In this document: positions 27,260 through 35,580 of the stretch, piece after piece
Position numbering within the stretch: the stretch's first letter is position 1
How the letters are laid out: each line of letters opens with the position of its first letter
Source of the DNA: Phytoamicus setariae
GTDB lineage: Bacteria; Pseudomonadota; Alphaproteobacteria; Rhizobiales; Rhizobiaceae
DNA length: 64,000 nucleotides
NCBI RefSeq assembly: GCF_016722925.1
Contig: NZ_JAEQNC010000018.1
Span: 1-64,000, forward strand
Reading direction: 5' to 3'
Notes under the pieces: model-generated
Database searches by the model: none
Told to the model about the DNA's origin: nothing
What the model saw: only the letters and a program-made list of their open reading frames with translations
Translations under genes and position numbers: made by a program

Positions 27260-28143
27260 GGGTTCTGTTCCTTGCCATGTGTCGAATTTTGGTATTTCAA
27301 GCTGGCTTTCAGCATAGCATCCGCGACCAGAAGCGCATCCCTGTTGATTGCGACATCGTGGACACGGAAAACCGCCGCTCCGGCCATACGGGTGATCACG
27401 CTGGTCGCCGCGGTTGCAGTATCGCGATCTGGTGCATCGCGCCCGGTTACCGCGCCGAGGAAACGTTTGCGCGATGCCCCGATCAGCAATGGATGCGACA
27501 GCTCGAACAACTCGCCGATCCTTGCCATCAGGTCGAAATTGTCGTCGGCGGTTTCCTTGTTGAAGCCAAAGCCGGGATCAAGCAGGATCTGGCTGTCGCG
27601 GATCCCCGCAGCAGCGGCAATCGCCAGCGACTGGCGCAGGAACAGGAACTGGTCGGCAATCACATCAGCATGCTTTTCGCGGCCCCTGCCGGTATGCATG
27701 ACCACCACGCCTGCGCCGCTTTCCGCCACGACCAAAGCGATATCCGGCTCCCGCTGCAGCCCATGGACATCATTGACGATGTGGGCGCCGGCAGCAATCG
27801 CACGCCTTGCGGTCTCGGCCCGGTAGGTGTCGATGGAGATGAGCACATCGCTCTGTCGAGCAAGCGCCTCGATGACCGGCAGGACGCGATCCTGTTCTTC
27901 CGCAGCGCAGACTGCGGCGGCACCGGGGCGCGTCGATTCTCCACCTATATCAACGATATCCGCACCATCCGCGACCGCCTTCAGCGCGTTTTCAATTGCA
28001 AGCTCGGTGGTTGCGTTTGAACCGCCATCGGAAAATGAATCGGGAGTGACGTTCAGGATCGCCATCAGCCGCGCCTTCGGACCCAGGCACAGCGACCGCC
28101 CGTGGGCAAGCTGCCAGGAGAACGGGTCGAATGGCGATGGCAT
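27256..28143 (-). CDS. folP: Dihydropteroate synthase
   Basis: A 295-residue TIM-barrel enzyme joining the pterin pyrophosphate to p-aminobenzoate; it is the sulfonamide target. The first signature AILNVTPDSFSDGG is near residues 28-41 and the second is DIVDIGGESTRPGA near 61-74. The pterin-site residues appear in LDPGFGFNKET and GASRKRF. The ATG at 28143 is preceded by GGGGGAG and leaves the family's normal length; an ATG 14 codons upstream lacks a binding site. It is the first gene of the operon. Confidence 0.96.
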   Translation of the reverse strand: MPSPFDPFSWQLAHGRSLCLGPKARLMAILNVTPDSFSDGGSNATTELAIENALKAVADGADIVDIGGESTRPGAAAVCAAEEQDRVLPVIEALARQSDVLISIDTYRAETARRAIAAGAHIVNDVHGLQREPDIALVVAESGAGVVVMHTGRGREKHADVIADQFLFLRQSLAIAAAAGIRDSQILLDPGFGFNKETADDNFDLMARIGELFELSHPLLIGASRKRFLGAVTGRDAPDRDTATAATSVITRMAGAAVFRVHDVAINRDALLVADAMLKASLKYQNSTHGKEQNP

Positions 28144-28241
28144 GGCGAGTCTCCCCCTCTGTTTGGGTTTTTCTGCAGATTGCATATTGCGAAGCGCCAG
28201 ACAATGTCCCTAGTATATTTTGACGCTGAGCGGAGGATCAG

Positions 28242-28880
28242 ATGACACAATCAAACCTTTTCCGGCGTTCGGCGAAACTGTCGCTTCTGCTCTGCCTTGC
28301 CGCTTGCCTGTGCGTGCCGACAAACTCTTCCGCCGAGACGATCATCCGGAAAACAACGAGCTATTTTTCGATCGGAGGCCGGACAGCCGCCGATCTCGAT
28401 CGGGAAATGAGCCGCCGTGGCCCGCGGTCGAAGACGACAGGCCTCCACCATCCGGGTGTAACCGAAATACGCTTTGCCGGCGCGGCCACGTTCGTGACCA
28501 AAGGCCACTCGTGCCGTGTCGGCGGAGCAAAGGTGACATTATCCACCAAGCTGATGCTGCCACGCTGGAAGAACCGTCGCAAAGCCGACCCGACCCTTGC
28601 CCTCGCCTGGGATACTCTCTCCTCGGATATCAAGCGACATGAGGAGCGGCATGCCGAAATCGCCCGCAACCATGCGCGCAAGCTTGAGCGCGAAATTCTG
28701 GCGCTGGCGCCGGCGCGAGATTGCGCAACGCTGAAGGCGAAGGTCAACAAGATCTCGCAAAAGGTAATGGATGATCACGACAAGGATCAGCAGCGATTCG
28801 ACAGGATCGAAACCGCCAACTTCGAGAATCGCATGATGCGCCTGCTGAAATATCGCATCGCGAGCAATCCATCGGAATAG
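28242..28880 (+). CDS. DUF922-family putative secreted zinc protease
   Basis: A 212-residue exported protein. The signal segment is SLLLCLAACLCVP, with cleavage probably near residue 31. The core contains a zinc-protease-like HExxH at His133-His137 (KRHEERHAEI), and Cys91 and Cys161 could form a disulfide. The family is described as predicted Zn-dependent proteases, but activity has rarely been tested. It is encoded alone, divergent from folP with a 98-base gap. The sRNA-like element lies downstream. Confidence 0.82.
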   Translation: MTQSNLFRRSAKLSLLLCLAACLCVPTNSSAETIIRKTTSYFSIGGRTAADLDREMSRRGPRSKTTGLHHPGVTEIRFAGAATFVTKGHSCRVGGAKVTLSTKLMLPRWKNRRKADPTLALAWDTLSSDIKRHEERHAEIARNHARKLEREILALAPARDCATLKAKVNKISQKVMDDHDKDQQRFDRIETANFENRMMRLLKYRIASNPSE

Positions 28881-28994
28881 TTCCGCCGCCAACAGGGCAA
28901 TATTCACAACCTGAGAATGCGGATCGCGATGCGGATTCGCAACTTGCGCGAAGCTTGCGGCAAATCCTGTTAATTAACCGATGAGAACTGCGGA

Positions 28995-29023
28995 TTGCAC
29001 TTGCGCACTTCCTAAACTACTGT
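28995..29023 (+). promoter_or_regulatory. Candidate promoter of the sRNA-like element
   Basis: TTGCAC (28995-29000), 17 bases, TACTGT (29018-29023). Transcription from near 29030 would yield about 160 bases ending at the terminator at 29157-29192. The -10 is imperfect, so an alternative start nearer 29095 is possible. Confidence 0.35.
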
Positions 29024-29029
29024 CCATCA

Positions 29030-29192
29030 TAGCAATTACAGATGGCATAGACGTCATGGCTTAGACAGTCAGATGTAGTTGTTCGGTGGTTTCCCTAGGC
29101 GCATAAAGTAGCTGCAGGTGTCTCCTCCCTCGCCTGTATGGCAATGCGTCTATCTAGCCTCGCTCATCCTTCAAGAGAGCGAGGCTTTTTTT
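29030..29192 (+). ncRNA. Candidate trans-acting sRNA with anti-Shine-Dalgarno loop
   Basis: An untranslated stretch between convergent genes ends in a textbook terminator. A short stem (CAGG/CCTG near 29115 and 29133) would expose CTCCTCCCTC, complementary to ribosome-binding sites. The conserved-looking run TTTCCCTAGGCGCATAAAG lies just before it. Features and setting recall the alphaproteobacterial alpha-r8 (MmgR) group, but that family name is from memory and unverified. It is more than a simple terminator for the DUF922 gene, whose stop is 277 bases away. The 5' end is uncertain. Confidence 0.55.
29157..29192 (+). terminator. Strong rho-independent terminator of the sRNA-like element
   Basis: The perfect 9-bp stem GCCTCGCTC (29157-29165) / GAGCGAGGC (29177-29185) has an 11-base loop and seven T residues. 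Confidence 0.9.
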
Positions 29193-29210
29193 GTCCGCTT
29201 TTCAGGCTTG

Positions 29211-29531
29211 TCAGCCCTGTTTTTCCGGCACGTGAATAACCAGACCATCCAGGTCGCTGGTCATTCTGATTTGACATGAGAGCCGCGACGTCGGCCGGAC
29301 ATCGTAGGCGAAGTCCAGCATATCCTCTTCCATCGGATCCGGCTTGCCGGCGGTTTCGGCAAAAGCATCATCGACATACACATGACAGGTTGCACAGGCA
29401 CATGCACCGCCGCATTCCGCGACGATGCCGGCTATCGAATGACGGACAGCGTTTTCCATGACTGTAGAGCCGGCGCTCGCTTCCATCTCGTGGCGCGTGC
29501 CGTCGAATTCGACAATTGTAAGTTTGGGCAT
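29211..29531 (-). CDS. Adrenodoxin-type [2Fe-2S] ferredoxin
   Basis: A 106-residue electron carrier. The four cluster ligands are Cys40, Cys46, Cys49 and Cys86 in the C-x5-C-x2-C...C arrangement of vertebrate-type ferredoxins (AECGGACACATC, then LSCQIRMT). An acidic helix (DPMEEDMLDFA) near residue 65 provides the usual partner-docking surface. Such ferredoxins serve P450s or Fe-S assembly; the P450 gene at 18247 is a candidate client by coincidence of genome only. It is a single gene, divergent from the cobalamin riboswitch. Confidence 0.93.
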   Translation of the reverse strand: MPKLTIVEFDGTRHEMEASAGSTVMENAVRHSIAGIVAECGGACACATCHVYVDDAFAETAGKPDPMEEDMLDFAYDVRPTSRLSCQIRMTSDLDGLVIHVPEKQG

Positions 29532-29707
29532 TTACTGAAAGTTCCACTGAATTAGACTGGGAAGCGTTTTCCACGAATTTGCCGGGCCCGTCAACTCGAC
29601 GAAGCGACGCGGTCTCGCCTGAACACGTTATTGCTACTGTTGTGAAAATCTTGGCGCGTCGCTGGCTGCCCCTTGCCTTGGGCACGGAAGCATGACAGCC
29701 TAATGGG

Positions 29708-29894
29708 CGATGGTGCTGTTGCCAAGAAGACGGGCAGCGGCTGAAAAGGGAATACGGTAGGGACTACCCATCAGGGACCCGATCCGTGGCTGCCCCCGCA
29801 ACTGTAAGCGGATAGCCTGTTTGCGATATACCACTGGCGTGAGCCGGGAAGGTGCAGACAGGCAAAGACCCGCGAGCCAGGAGACCTGCCATCG
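29708..29894 (+). promoter_or_regulatory. Cobalamin (B12) riboswitch
   Basis: The closing stem is explicit: CGATGG (29708-29713) pairs with CCATCG (29889-29894). Inside are the conserved pieces GAAAAGGGAATACGGT, CTGCCCCCGCAACTGTAAGC, CCACTGGCGTGAGCCGGGAA and CCGCGAGCCAGGAGACCTGCC (interrupted by spacers). It should sense adenosylcobalamin or a related cobamide and shut off the genes that follow. The 123-base gap before the first start codon contains GCGCAC-CT-GTGCGC (29951-29964), a possible part of the expression platform. Confidence 0.96.
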
Positions 29895-30017
29895 AAACCG
29901 AAACCGCAACGGACGGGGTGTTCCGATGGAAAATTCATGGCTTGTCGAGGCGCGCACCTGTGCGCAATCGCTATTCATGCACATTTTGCCTCCGGCTATC
30001 GCCCCTGGAGGCCAATC

Positions 30018-30365
30018 ATGGAAGAATCCCGCCCACGCAGCCATGCGGTAGTCCTGCATGCAAGCTGCAGCTATCACGGCAAGCCCTGCCTCCCCGGCAT
30101 AAGGTTGATCGACTCCATGATGGAGGCGACCGCTTCACTCGGTACCGTGCTGCCTGAGGATTTTGGCCTTCAGGCATCGGTCGACATCGAGGGATGCCCA
30201 CGCCGCTGCCAGCTCGTGGTCTCAGCCGAAGGGCGTTCTGCGTCGGTCTTTTGTGGCAGCGAGATGCTCGCCGAAGCCAGCAGCAGCCGTGCGATTCGTT
30301 ACGCTACCGCCCTTCCGGACCCGAGCGACGTTGCCCGCAGTCCGCTGGTGCGCCACGGCCGATGA
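30018..30365 (+). CDS. Small cysteine-rich protein, DUF1636-like, under B12 control
   Basis: A 115-residue soluble protein with five cysteines. Two pairs, Cys17/Cys24 (ASCSYHGKPC) and Cys60/Cys64 (EGCPRRC), sit in a layout like thioredoxin-fold [2Fe-2S] or metal-binding proteins of the DUF1636 type; Cys79 is extra. I assign that family only tentatively. The ATG at 30018 has GGAGG six bases upstream; a longer reading back to 29937 lacks support. It is the first gene after the riboswitch and lies nine bases before the transporter ATPase gene, so its job should concern cobamide or cobalt handling. Confidence 0.65.
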   Translation: MEESRPRSHAVVLHASCSYHGKPCLPGIRLIDSMMEATASLGTVLPEDFGLQASVDIEGCPRRCQLVVSAEGRSASVFCGSEMLAEASSSRAIRYATALPDPSDVARSPLVRHGR

Positions 30366-30374
30366 GGTTCTGAC

Positions 30375-31178
30375 ATGTCCTGCACGACAACGGGTATCGG
30401 CATCGACGCAAGAGGCATCGGCTGGGCGGCGAAAGGCAATCGGTGGCTGATCGAGGATATCAGCTTTTCGCTGCGGCCGGGCGAAAGGCTGGCGATCGTC
30501 GGTCCGAATGGCGCTGGCAAAACCACGCTGTTGCGCTGCCTCTACAGGGGGCTCAAACCGCGCCTCGGGACCGTGGCGCTCGACGGAGCAGACATCTGGC
30601 AGATGAGCGCTACCGAAGTCGCACGCTGCGTTGCAGTCGTACTGCAGGAATCGCCGGCCGCGTTTCCTTTCAGCGTCCGCGATATCGTTTTCATGGGGCG
30701 TATTCCCTGGCGTCGCGGCAAGGCGCACTGGTCCCAGATCGACCGCGAACAGACCGAACATGCGCTCGAGCACCTCGGCCTGACCTCACTTGCACAACGC
30801 CGGTTCGCAACGCTTTCGGGTGGTGAACAGCAACGCGTTCTCGTCGCGCGGGCCTTGGCTCAGGAGCCGCGGCTGCTGATCCTCGATGAACCCTCCAACC
30901 ACCTCGATATCCGCCACCAGCTGGAAATCCTCGATCTGCTGAAGGGGCTCGGCATCACCATCATCACCACGTTGCACGACCTCAACCTCGCTGCCGATTT
31001 CGCGACTTCGGTGCTGATCATGCACGATGGACGGATGCTGGCCAGCGGCCGGCCGGAAGCGGTGTTGACCTCCGAAATGGTCTCCAATGCCTTCGGCGTC
31101 ACTGCCCAGTTGTCTCAGCCAGGCAGCGAGGCTGCCAGTCGCTTCACATTTTCCCTCAATTCCCATTCAGGAGATTAA
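30375..31178 (+). CDS. btuD: ABC transporter ATP-binding protein (BtuD/FecE type)
   Basis: A 267-residue ATPase of the vitamin B12/iron-siderophore importer class. Walker A GPNGAGKT is at residues 43-50, the Q-loop is VVLQESPAAFPFSV, the signature LSGGEQQR is near 147 and Walker B LLILDEPSNHLD near 167, with the switch histidine in TTLHDLN. It powers uptake through the permease at 32224. The cobalamin riboswitch upstream is what argues for a cobamide or precursor substrate rather than a siderophore. It is separated from the binding-protein gene by only four bases. Confidence 0.85.
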   Translation: MSCTTTGIGIDARGIGWAAKGNRWLIEDISFSLRPGERLAIVGPNGAGKTTLLRCLYRGLKPRLGTVALDGADIWQMSATEVARCVAVVLQESPAAFPFSVRDIVFMGRIPWRRGKAHWSQIDREQTEHALEHLGLTSLAQRRFATLSGGEQQRVLVARALAQEPRLLILDEPSNHLDIRHQLEILDLLKGLGITIITTLHDLNLAADFATSVLIMHDGRMLASGRPEAVLTSEMVSNAFGVTAQLSQPGSEAASRFTFSLNSHSGD

Positions 31179-31182
31179 TTAC

Positions 31183-32136
31183 ATGAGACTTTTCATCACG
31201 AGCACCACAGCCGCCATGATTTTGGCGCTTGCCGGCACCGCCTCCGCTGCCCCCGTCACCGTGACGAGTTGCAACCGGCAAGTCGAGTTCGATTCCATCC
31301 CGCAGCGCGCAGTCTCCAACGACGTCAACCTGACCGAAATGATGCTGGCTCTGAAGCTGCAGGACCACATGGTGGGCTACACCGGCGTCTCCGGCTGGAA
31401 GACGCTGGATGAGAAGCTGCGCGCTGGCGTCAAGCAATTGCCGGAACTCTCGGCCAAATATCCCAGCAAGGAAGTGTTGCTGAACGCCGATGCCGACTTC
31501 TTCTTTGCCGGCTGGAATTACGGCATGAAGGTCGGTGGCGAAGTCACGCCGGAAACCCTCGAACCGCTCGGCGTCAAGGTGTACGAACTGACGGAATCCT
31601 GCATTCACATCATGGGCCGCGACAAGCCGTCGATGGACGACATGTATGTGGACCTGCTCAATCTCGGCAAGATCTTTCGGGTGGAGGAGCGCGCCAAAGC
31701 GCTCGTCGACGGCTACAAGAGCCAACTCGCGAGCATTCAAGCCAGCGCAAACGGAAGTGCAAGCCCCGTCCGTGTGTTCGTCTACGATTCGGGCGAGGAA
31801 AAGCCGTTCACCTCCGGCCGGTTCGGTATTCCGACAGCGATGATCGAGGCCGCCGGCGGAACCAACATTGTCGACGACGTCGCCAAGAGCTGGACGGAAG
31901 TATCATGGGAACCGGTGATCGAGCGCAACCCTGAAGTGATCGTCATCGTCAACTACGGCGAGGTGACGGCCGAACAGAAGATCGCCTTCATGAAGAACAA
32001 CCCGGCATTTGCAAACATCGACGCCGTGAAGAACGACCGATTCGTCGTGCTTGAATATATCGAGGCGACACCAGGCCCTCGCAACATCGATGCGATCGGG
32101 CGGCTCGCCAAGGCCTTTCACGCCAGGGCCATGTAG
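31183..32136 (+). CDS. btuF: Periplasmic binding protein of a B12-type ABC importer
   Basis: A 317-residue class III solute-binding protein. The signal peptide covers about residues 1-22 (MILALAGTASAA). The two lobes carry the usual PBP2-like pattern, with SNDVNLTEMMLALKL near residue 48 and NADADFFFAGWNYG near 106. The ATG at 31183 is preceded by AGGAG at a normal distance and follows the ATPase stop by four bases. It should capture the substrate after outer-membrane passage; no TonB-dependent receptor gene is in this window. Substrate identity is inferred from the riboswitch. Confidence 0.83.
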   Translation: MRLFITSTTAAMILALAGTASAAPVTVTSCNRQVEFDSIPQRAVSNDVNLTEMMLALKLQDHMVGYTGVSGWKTLDEKLRAGVKQLPELSAKYPSKEVLLNADADFFFAGWNYGMKVGGEVTPETLEPLGVKVYELTESCIHIMGRDKPSMDDMYVDLLNLGKIFRVEERAKALVDGYKSQLASIQASANGSASPVRVFVYDSGEEKPFTSGRFGIPTAMIEAAGGTNIVDDVAKSWTEVSWEPVIERNPEVIVIVNYGEVTAEQKIAFMKNNPAFANIDAVKNDRFVVLEYIEATPGPRNIDAIGRLAKAFHARAM

Positions 32137-32163
32137 GTTGCCGCCTCCAACTGGCACCATTGT

Positions 32164-32186
32164 GCGGGGCGCGCCTGATGCCCCGC
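32164..32186 (+). other. Intercistronic hairpin between binding protein and permease genes
   Basis: GCGGGGC (32164-32170) pairs with GCCCCGC (32180-32186) across a nine-base loop, without a T-tract. Such hairpins often stabilise the upstream mRNA and lower expression of the downstream gene, which would raise binding protein over permease. Confidence 0.45.
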
Positions 32187-32223
32187 CTGTCCGGCACCTC
32201 AGCCATTCCTACGAAAGCCTTCC

Positions 32224-33294
32224 ATGGAACGAATCATCCGCAGCATTGCATACCTCCAAAATCCATCGCGGATCGATTCGGGCACCAGCATCCGTGGCAT
32301 GCTGCTGGCCACAGCATTGCTCGTCAGCTTCCTTCTGTCCGTAACGGCCGGGGTGTCGTTTGGCGCGGTGTCGATCCCCTTTCAGACTGTGTGGCAGATC
32401 GTCATCAACAAACTGGTGCCGGCCACATTTGACCCTGTGTGGTCTGCCGGTCGCGAGAGCATCGTCTGGGACGTGCGGTTGCCACGCGTGATTCTCGCCG
32501 CATGCGTGGGCGGCGGGCTGGCCGTCACCGGGGCTGTACTTCAAGCGCTGACACGCAATCCGCTGGCCGATCCGCATCTGCTGGGTATTTCTTCGGGCGC
32601 CGCTTTCGGAGCGATTCTCGCTCTGCTGCATACGGGCCTGTTTCTCGGGTTGATAACCGTGCCGCTGTTTGCCTTCGGCGGCGCATTGGTGGCAACCGCA
32701 ATCGTACCGCTGGTGGTGTATGCCACGCGCTCGACCGAGGCGGACCGGCTCGTTCTCGCCGGCGTCGCCGTCGCGTTCATCTTCACGGCGCTGAGCAATC
32801 TGCTGGTGTTCCTCGGCGACCCACGCGCGGCCAATAGCGTGGTGTTCTGGATGCTGGGCGGGCTCGGCCTTGCCCAATGGCAACACCTGGCCTATCCGGC
32901 GGCGGCACTGTTTGTCTCGCTGCTGGTCATCCTGCCCAATGCCCGCCCGCTTAATGCCCTGGCGATGGGTGACGAGACGGCAGCAACGCTCGGCATAGCC
33001 GTCGGACGCCTGCGCGTGCTGCTGTTTATCGTGACTGCACTGCTGACCGGCGTGATGGTGGCGTTTTCAGGGGCGATCGGCTTCATCGGACTGATGGTGC
33101 CGCACATTGTCAGAATGTTTGCAGGAAGCGACAACGCAACTGTCCTGCCGTTGTCGGCCTATCTCGGCGCCATCGTACTGATCTGGGCCGATCTTACGGC
33201 ACGGCTGATCGCGGCACCGGAAGACCTGCCGATCGGCATCGTGACGGGCCTTGCCGGAGGCCTGACCTTCATACTGGTGATGCGGAAATCATAG
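32224..33294 (+). CDS. btuC: FecCD-family permease (BtuC type)
   Basis: A 356-residue inner-membrane permease with about ten helices. Typical FecCD/BtuC segments are LPRVILAACVGGGLAVTGAVLQ near residue 85 (split by helices), NPLADPHLLGISSGAAFG near 112-129 and the C-terminal GAIGFIGLMVPHIVR near 282, which includes the ATPase-coupling loop. The start at 32224 has only a weak binding site; an ATG at 32299 is an alternative that would drop 25 polar residues. It is the last gene of the riboswitch-controlled unit. Confidence 0.87.
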   Translation: MERIIRSIAYLQNPSRIDSGTSIRGMLLATALLVSFLLSVTAGVSFGAVSIPFQTVWQIVINKLVPATFDPVWSAGRESIVWDVRLPRVILAACVGGGLAVTGAVLQALTRNPLADPHLLGISSGAAFGAILALLHTGLFLGLITVPLFAFGGALVATAIVPLVVYATRSTEADRLVLAGVAVAFIFTALSNLLVFLGDPRAANSVVFWMLGGLGLAQWQHLAYPAAALFVSLLVILPNARPLNALAMGDETAATLGIAVGRLRVLLFIVTALLTGVMVAFSGAIGFIGLMVPHIVRMFAGSDNATVLPLSAYLGAIVLIWADLTARLIAAPEDLPIGIVTGLAGGLTFILVMRKS

Positions 33295-33483
33295 CCGGAC
33301 AGCAAATGAGAAATTTTAGCCGTGCTCTGGTCAGATTGGGCGCCCAGACAGCATGCAATGCGTCGATGGGAAGGCGAAGGCGCATCAACAAGCAGGAGGC
33401 AAATGCGTCCGCATACGCTTACTAAGCAAACAACTGGAAAGCTGAGGGGAAACAGAAAGTCTCAATGACTTCAATCAGTTCAA

Positions 33484-33560
<77 letters not shown>

Positions 33561-33576
33561 TCCAACTGATTGGCGC

Positions 33577-33605
33577 TGGATACACGCTTCGTTATGCCAC
33601 CGCAA
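33577..33605 (-). promoter_or_regulatory. Promoter of tRNA-Pro
   Basis: On the minus strand TTGCGG (33600-33605), 17 bases, TATCCA (33577-33582), 16 bases before the mature tRNA. The -35 hexamer is the same as that before the first tRNA-Glu gene. Confidence 0.5.
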
Positions 33606-33643
33606 CAGTTAAATGTGACATTCCGTGGATATGCATAGCATTT

Positions 33644-34132
33644 CTATTGCGGCGGCGCTGCGCGCGAAATTGTGGCGCTTTTGACCATATCCCCTGCCCT
33701 GATACCCTGCTCGGCTGCCGCTCCGCCATTGAGCTCAAGCACGAATCGCACCGGTTGCCGCGAATCGATGATGTTTTCAGAAAGAGGCTGCCGGTCTGGC
33801 TGGATGAGCTCAATGCGGCCACTCTCAGAAATGAACAGCATGTCGAGCGGCAGATAGGTGTTCTTCATCCACATATAGACGAGGCGGCTCTCGCCGAAGT
33901 CGAACAACATGCCGCGGTCACTGGCCATCTCCTTGCGGTTCATCAGACCGAGGCTGCGCTCCGCTTCGGTTGTCGCCAGTTCGACCGTAAATTGCTGCAC
34001 TTTGCCCGCGGCGGTGCGAATCTCCAGCGATTCGGTGCGAAACTCGCCGGCATGGGACATGGTGGCTGGGGCCAGAATGCAAAAGAGCGCCACAAAGGCG
34101 CCCTTCATCAACTCGAACCGATGCTTCCGCAT
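33644..34132 (-). CDS. DUF192-family exported protein
   Basis: A 162-residue protein with an N-terminal signal segment (GAFVALFCILAPATMSHAG, cleavage near residue 28). The DUF192 core begins around EFRTESLEI and includes TEAERSLGLMNRKEM and the conserved VYMWMKNTYLPLDMLFI near residues 85-101. The molecular function of the family is unknown. The ATG at 34132 overlaps the stop of the cold-shock gene by one base (TGATG), so the two are coupled. Confidence 0.88.
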   Translation of the reverse strand: MRKHRFELMKGAFVALFCILAPATMSHAGEFRTESLEIRTAAGKVQQFTVELATTEAERSLGLMNRKEMASDRGMLFDFGESRLVYMWMKNTYLPLDMLFISESGRIELIQPDRQPLSENIIDSRQPVRFVLELNGGAAAEQGIRAGDMVKSATISRAAPPQ

Positions 34133-34710
34133 CAATGCGCCCGATTGACCGGGTTGACGATATCTGGGTGGATCTCCGCCGCCATTAGCCCCTTGTCACC
34201 GTCGCCGAACCGAATGAGGACGCTTTGGCCGGGACGCAGTTCGGTAATCCCGTAACGCCGCAGTGTCTCCATGTGAACGAAGATGTCTTCGGTCCCCTCA
34301 CCGCGCGTCAGGAAGCCAAACCCCTTCGTGCGGTTGAACCATTTGACGAGAACGCGCTCAAGCCCGCTCGACGGCGTCACCTGGACGTGGGTGCGTACTG
34401 GCGGCATCTGCGATGGATGCACAGCCGTGGACGTGTCCATGGAGAGGATGCGAAAAGCCTGAAAACCGCGATCTCGGCGCTGGATCAGCGCCACGACCCG
34501 CGTACCTTCGAGAACCGTCTGATAGCCGTCCCTGCGCAAGCAGGTCACGTGCAGAAGAACGTCGGCCGTACCGTTGTCAGGAATGATGAAGCCGAAGCCT
34601 TTCGCTACATCGAACCATTTGATTACACCGGTGATCTCGACCAAATCGACCGGCTCAACGGGCATCTCCTCAAAGAGGGAAAATTCTTTAGAAGAAATCC
34701 TGTCCGCCAT
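34132..34710 (-). CDS. Tandem cold-shock-domain protein
   Basis: A 192-residue cytoplasmic protein with two cold-shock domains. The first is near residues 28-90, with IKWFDVAKGFGFI as RNP1 and VLLHVTCL as RNP2. The second is near 120-185, with VKWFNRTKGFGFL and IFVHMETL. The domains are joined by a proline-containing linker. Rhizobia commonly carry this double form, and single-stranded RNA/DNA binding is expected. The ATG at 34710 follows GGGGC; an ATG nine codons upstream is possible but lacks a site. It is co-translated with the DUF192 gene. Confidence 0.92.
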   Translation of the reverse strand: MADRISSKEFSLFEEMPVEPVDLVEITGVIKWFDVAKGFGFIIPDNGTADVLLHVTCLRRDGYQTVLEGTRVVALIQRRDRGFQAFRILSMDTSTAVHPSQMPPVRTHVQVTPSSGLERVLVKWFNRTKGFGFLTRGEGTEDIFVHMETLRRYGITELRPGQSVLIRFGDGDKGLMAAEIHPDIVNPVNRAH

Positions 34711-34902
34711 ACTGTCTTGCCCCTTTACGCACCACAAACCTGGTTAACTGATTCTTCATTTGCGAGATTAACATCCCGAAATGAAACATATGCAAGTCCT
34801 AGCTGTTATAATCCTGTGCGGAAATTGCTGACACAAATGGCTTGCCTCAAGCTGGCTTTGTGTCCAGATATGAGGCAGTTCACATCAATATGAGGAATTA
34901 CA

Positions 34903-35343
34903 ATGCGTTATCTTCACACGATGGTTCGCGTCAAAAACGTCGATGACGCGCTCGATTTCTATTGCAACAAATTTGGCATGCAGGAGGTCCGTCGAATCGA
35001 GAATCAGGCCGGACGTTTCACCCTGATCTTCCTCGCCGCGCCCGATGACATGGAAGCCGCCAAGGCCGGATCGGCGCCGACTCTGGAGCTCACCTACAAC
35101 TGGGATACGGAAGACTATACGGGCGGCCGCAACTTCGGCCACCTCGCCTACGAGGTCGACGACATCTATGCGCTTTGCGCCAGCCTGCAGAACAAGGGCG
35201 TCATCATCAATCGCCCGCCACGTGACGGCCGCATGGCGTTCATCCGTTCACCTGATGGAATCTCCATAGAGATCCTGCAAAAGGGCGAAGCCCTTGCGCC
35301 AGCCGAGCCCTGGGCTTCGATGGCCAACACCGGCGCCTGGTAA
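34903..35343 (+). CDS. gloA: Lactoylglutathione lyase (glyoxalase I)
   Basis: A 146-residue metalloenzyme that converts the methylglyoxal-glutathione hemithioacetal to lactoylglutathione. Metal ligands are visible at His6 region (MRYLHTMVRV), Glu in LELTYNWD, His in FGHLAYEVDD near residue 72 and Glu in SIEILQKGE near 122. One domain per chain gives the usual dimer. Sequence and size are standard. It is transcribed divergently from the cold-shock gene. Confidence 0.95.
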   Translation: MRYLHTMVRVKNVDDALDFYCNKFGMQEVRRIENQAGRFTLIFLAAPDDMEAAKAGSAPTLELTYNWDTEDYTGGRNFGHLAYEVDDIYALCASLQNKGVIINRPPRDGRMAFIRSPDGISIEILQKGEALAPAEPWASMANTGAW

Positions 35344-35580
35344 GCCGGCAAACACATTTCCGACATCAAAAAGTACGATTTATTGCGGCGATTCATGCTT
35401 TCGCCGCAATTTGTTTTCACACAAGCTCCGGGGACTATCCAGCATTCTGACGCCGATTCGACCCGGTCCACCACACCAGTGCCATCACGGAAATCTGACG
35501 GCTGTTTACATTTCGCGAGCGCTTCAGTAAAAATGCCGCGCCGGAACACCTTAAAAGACAACAATTGCGGGGAACAGTAG

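Noticed and set aside
29926-30051. Short leader peptide frame (41 codons) between the B12 riboswitch and the first gene
   Set aside because: It has no good ribosome-binding site and runs into the real start at 30018; the riboswitch alone explains the leader.
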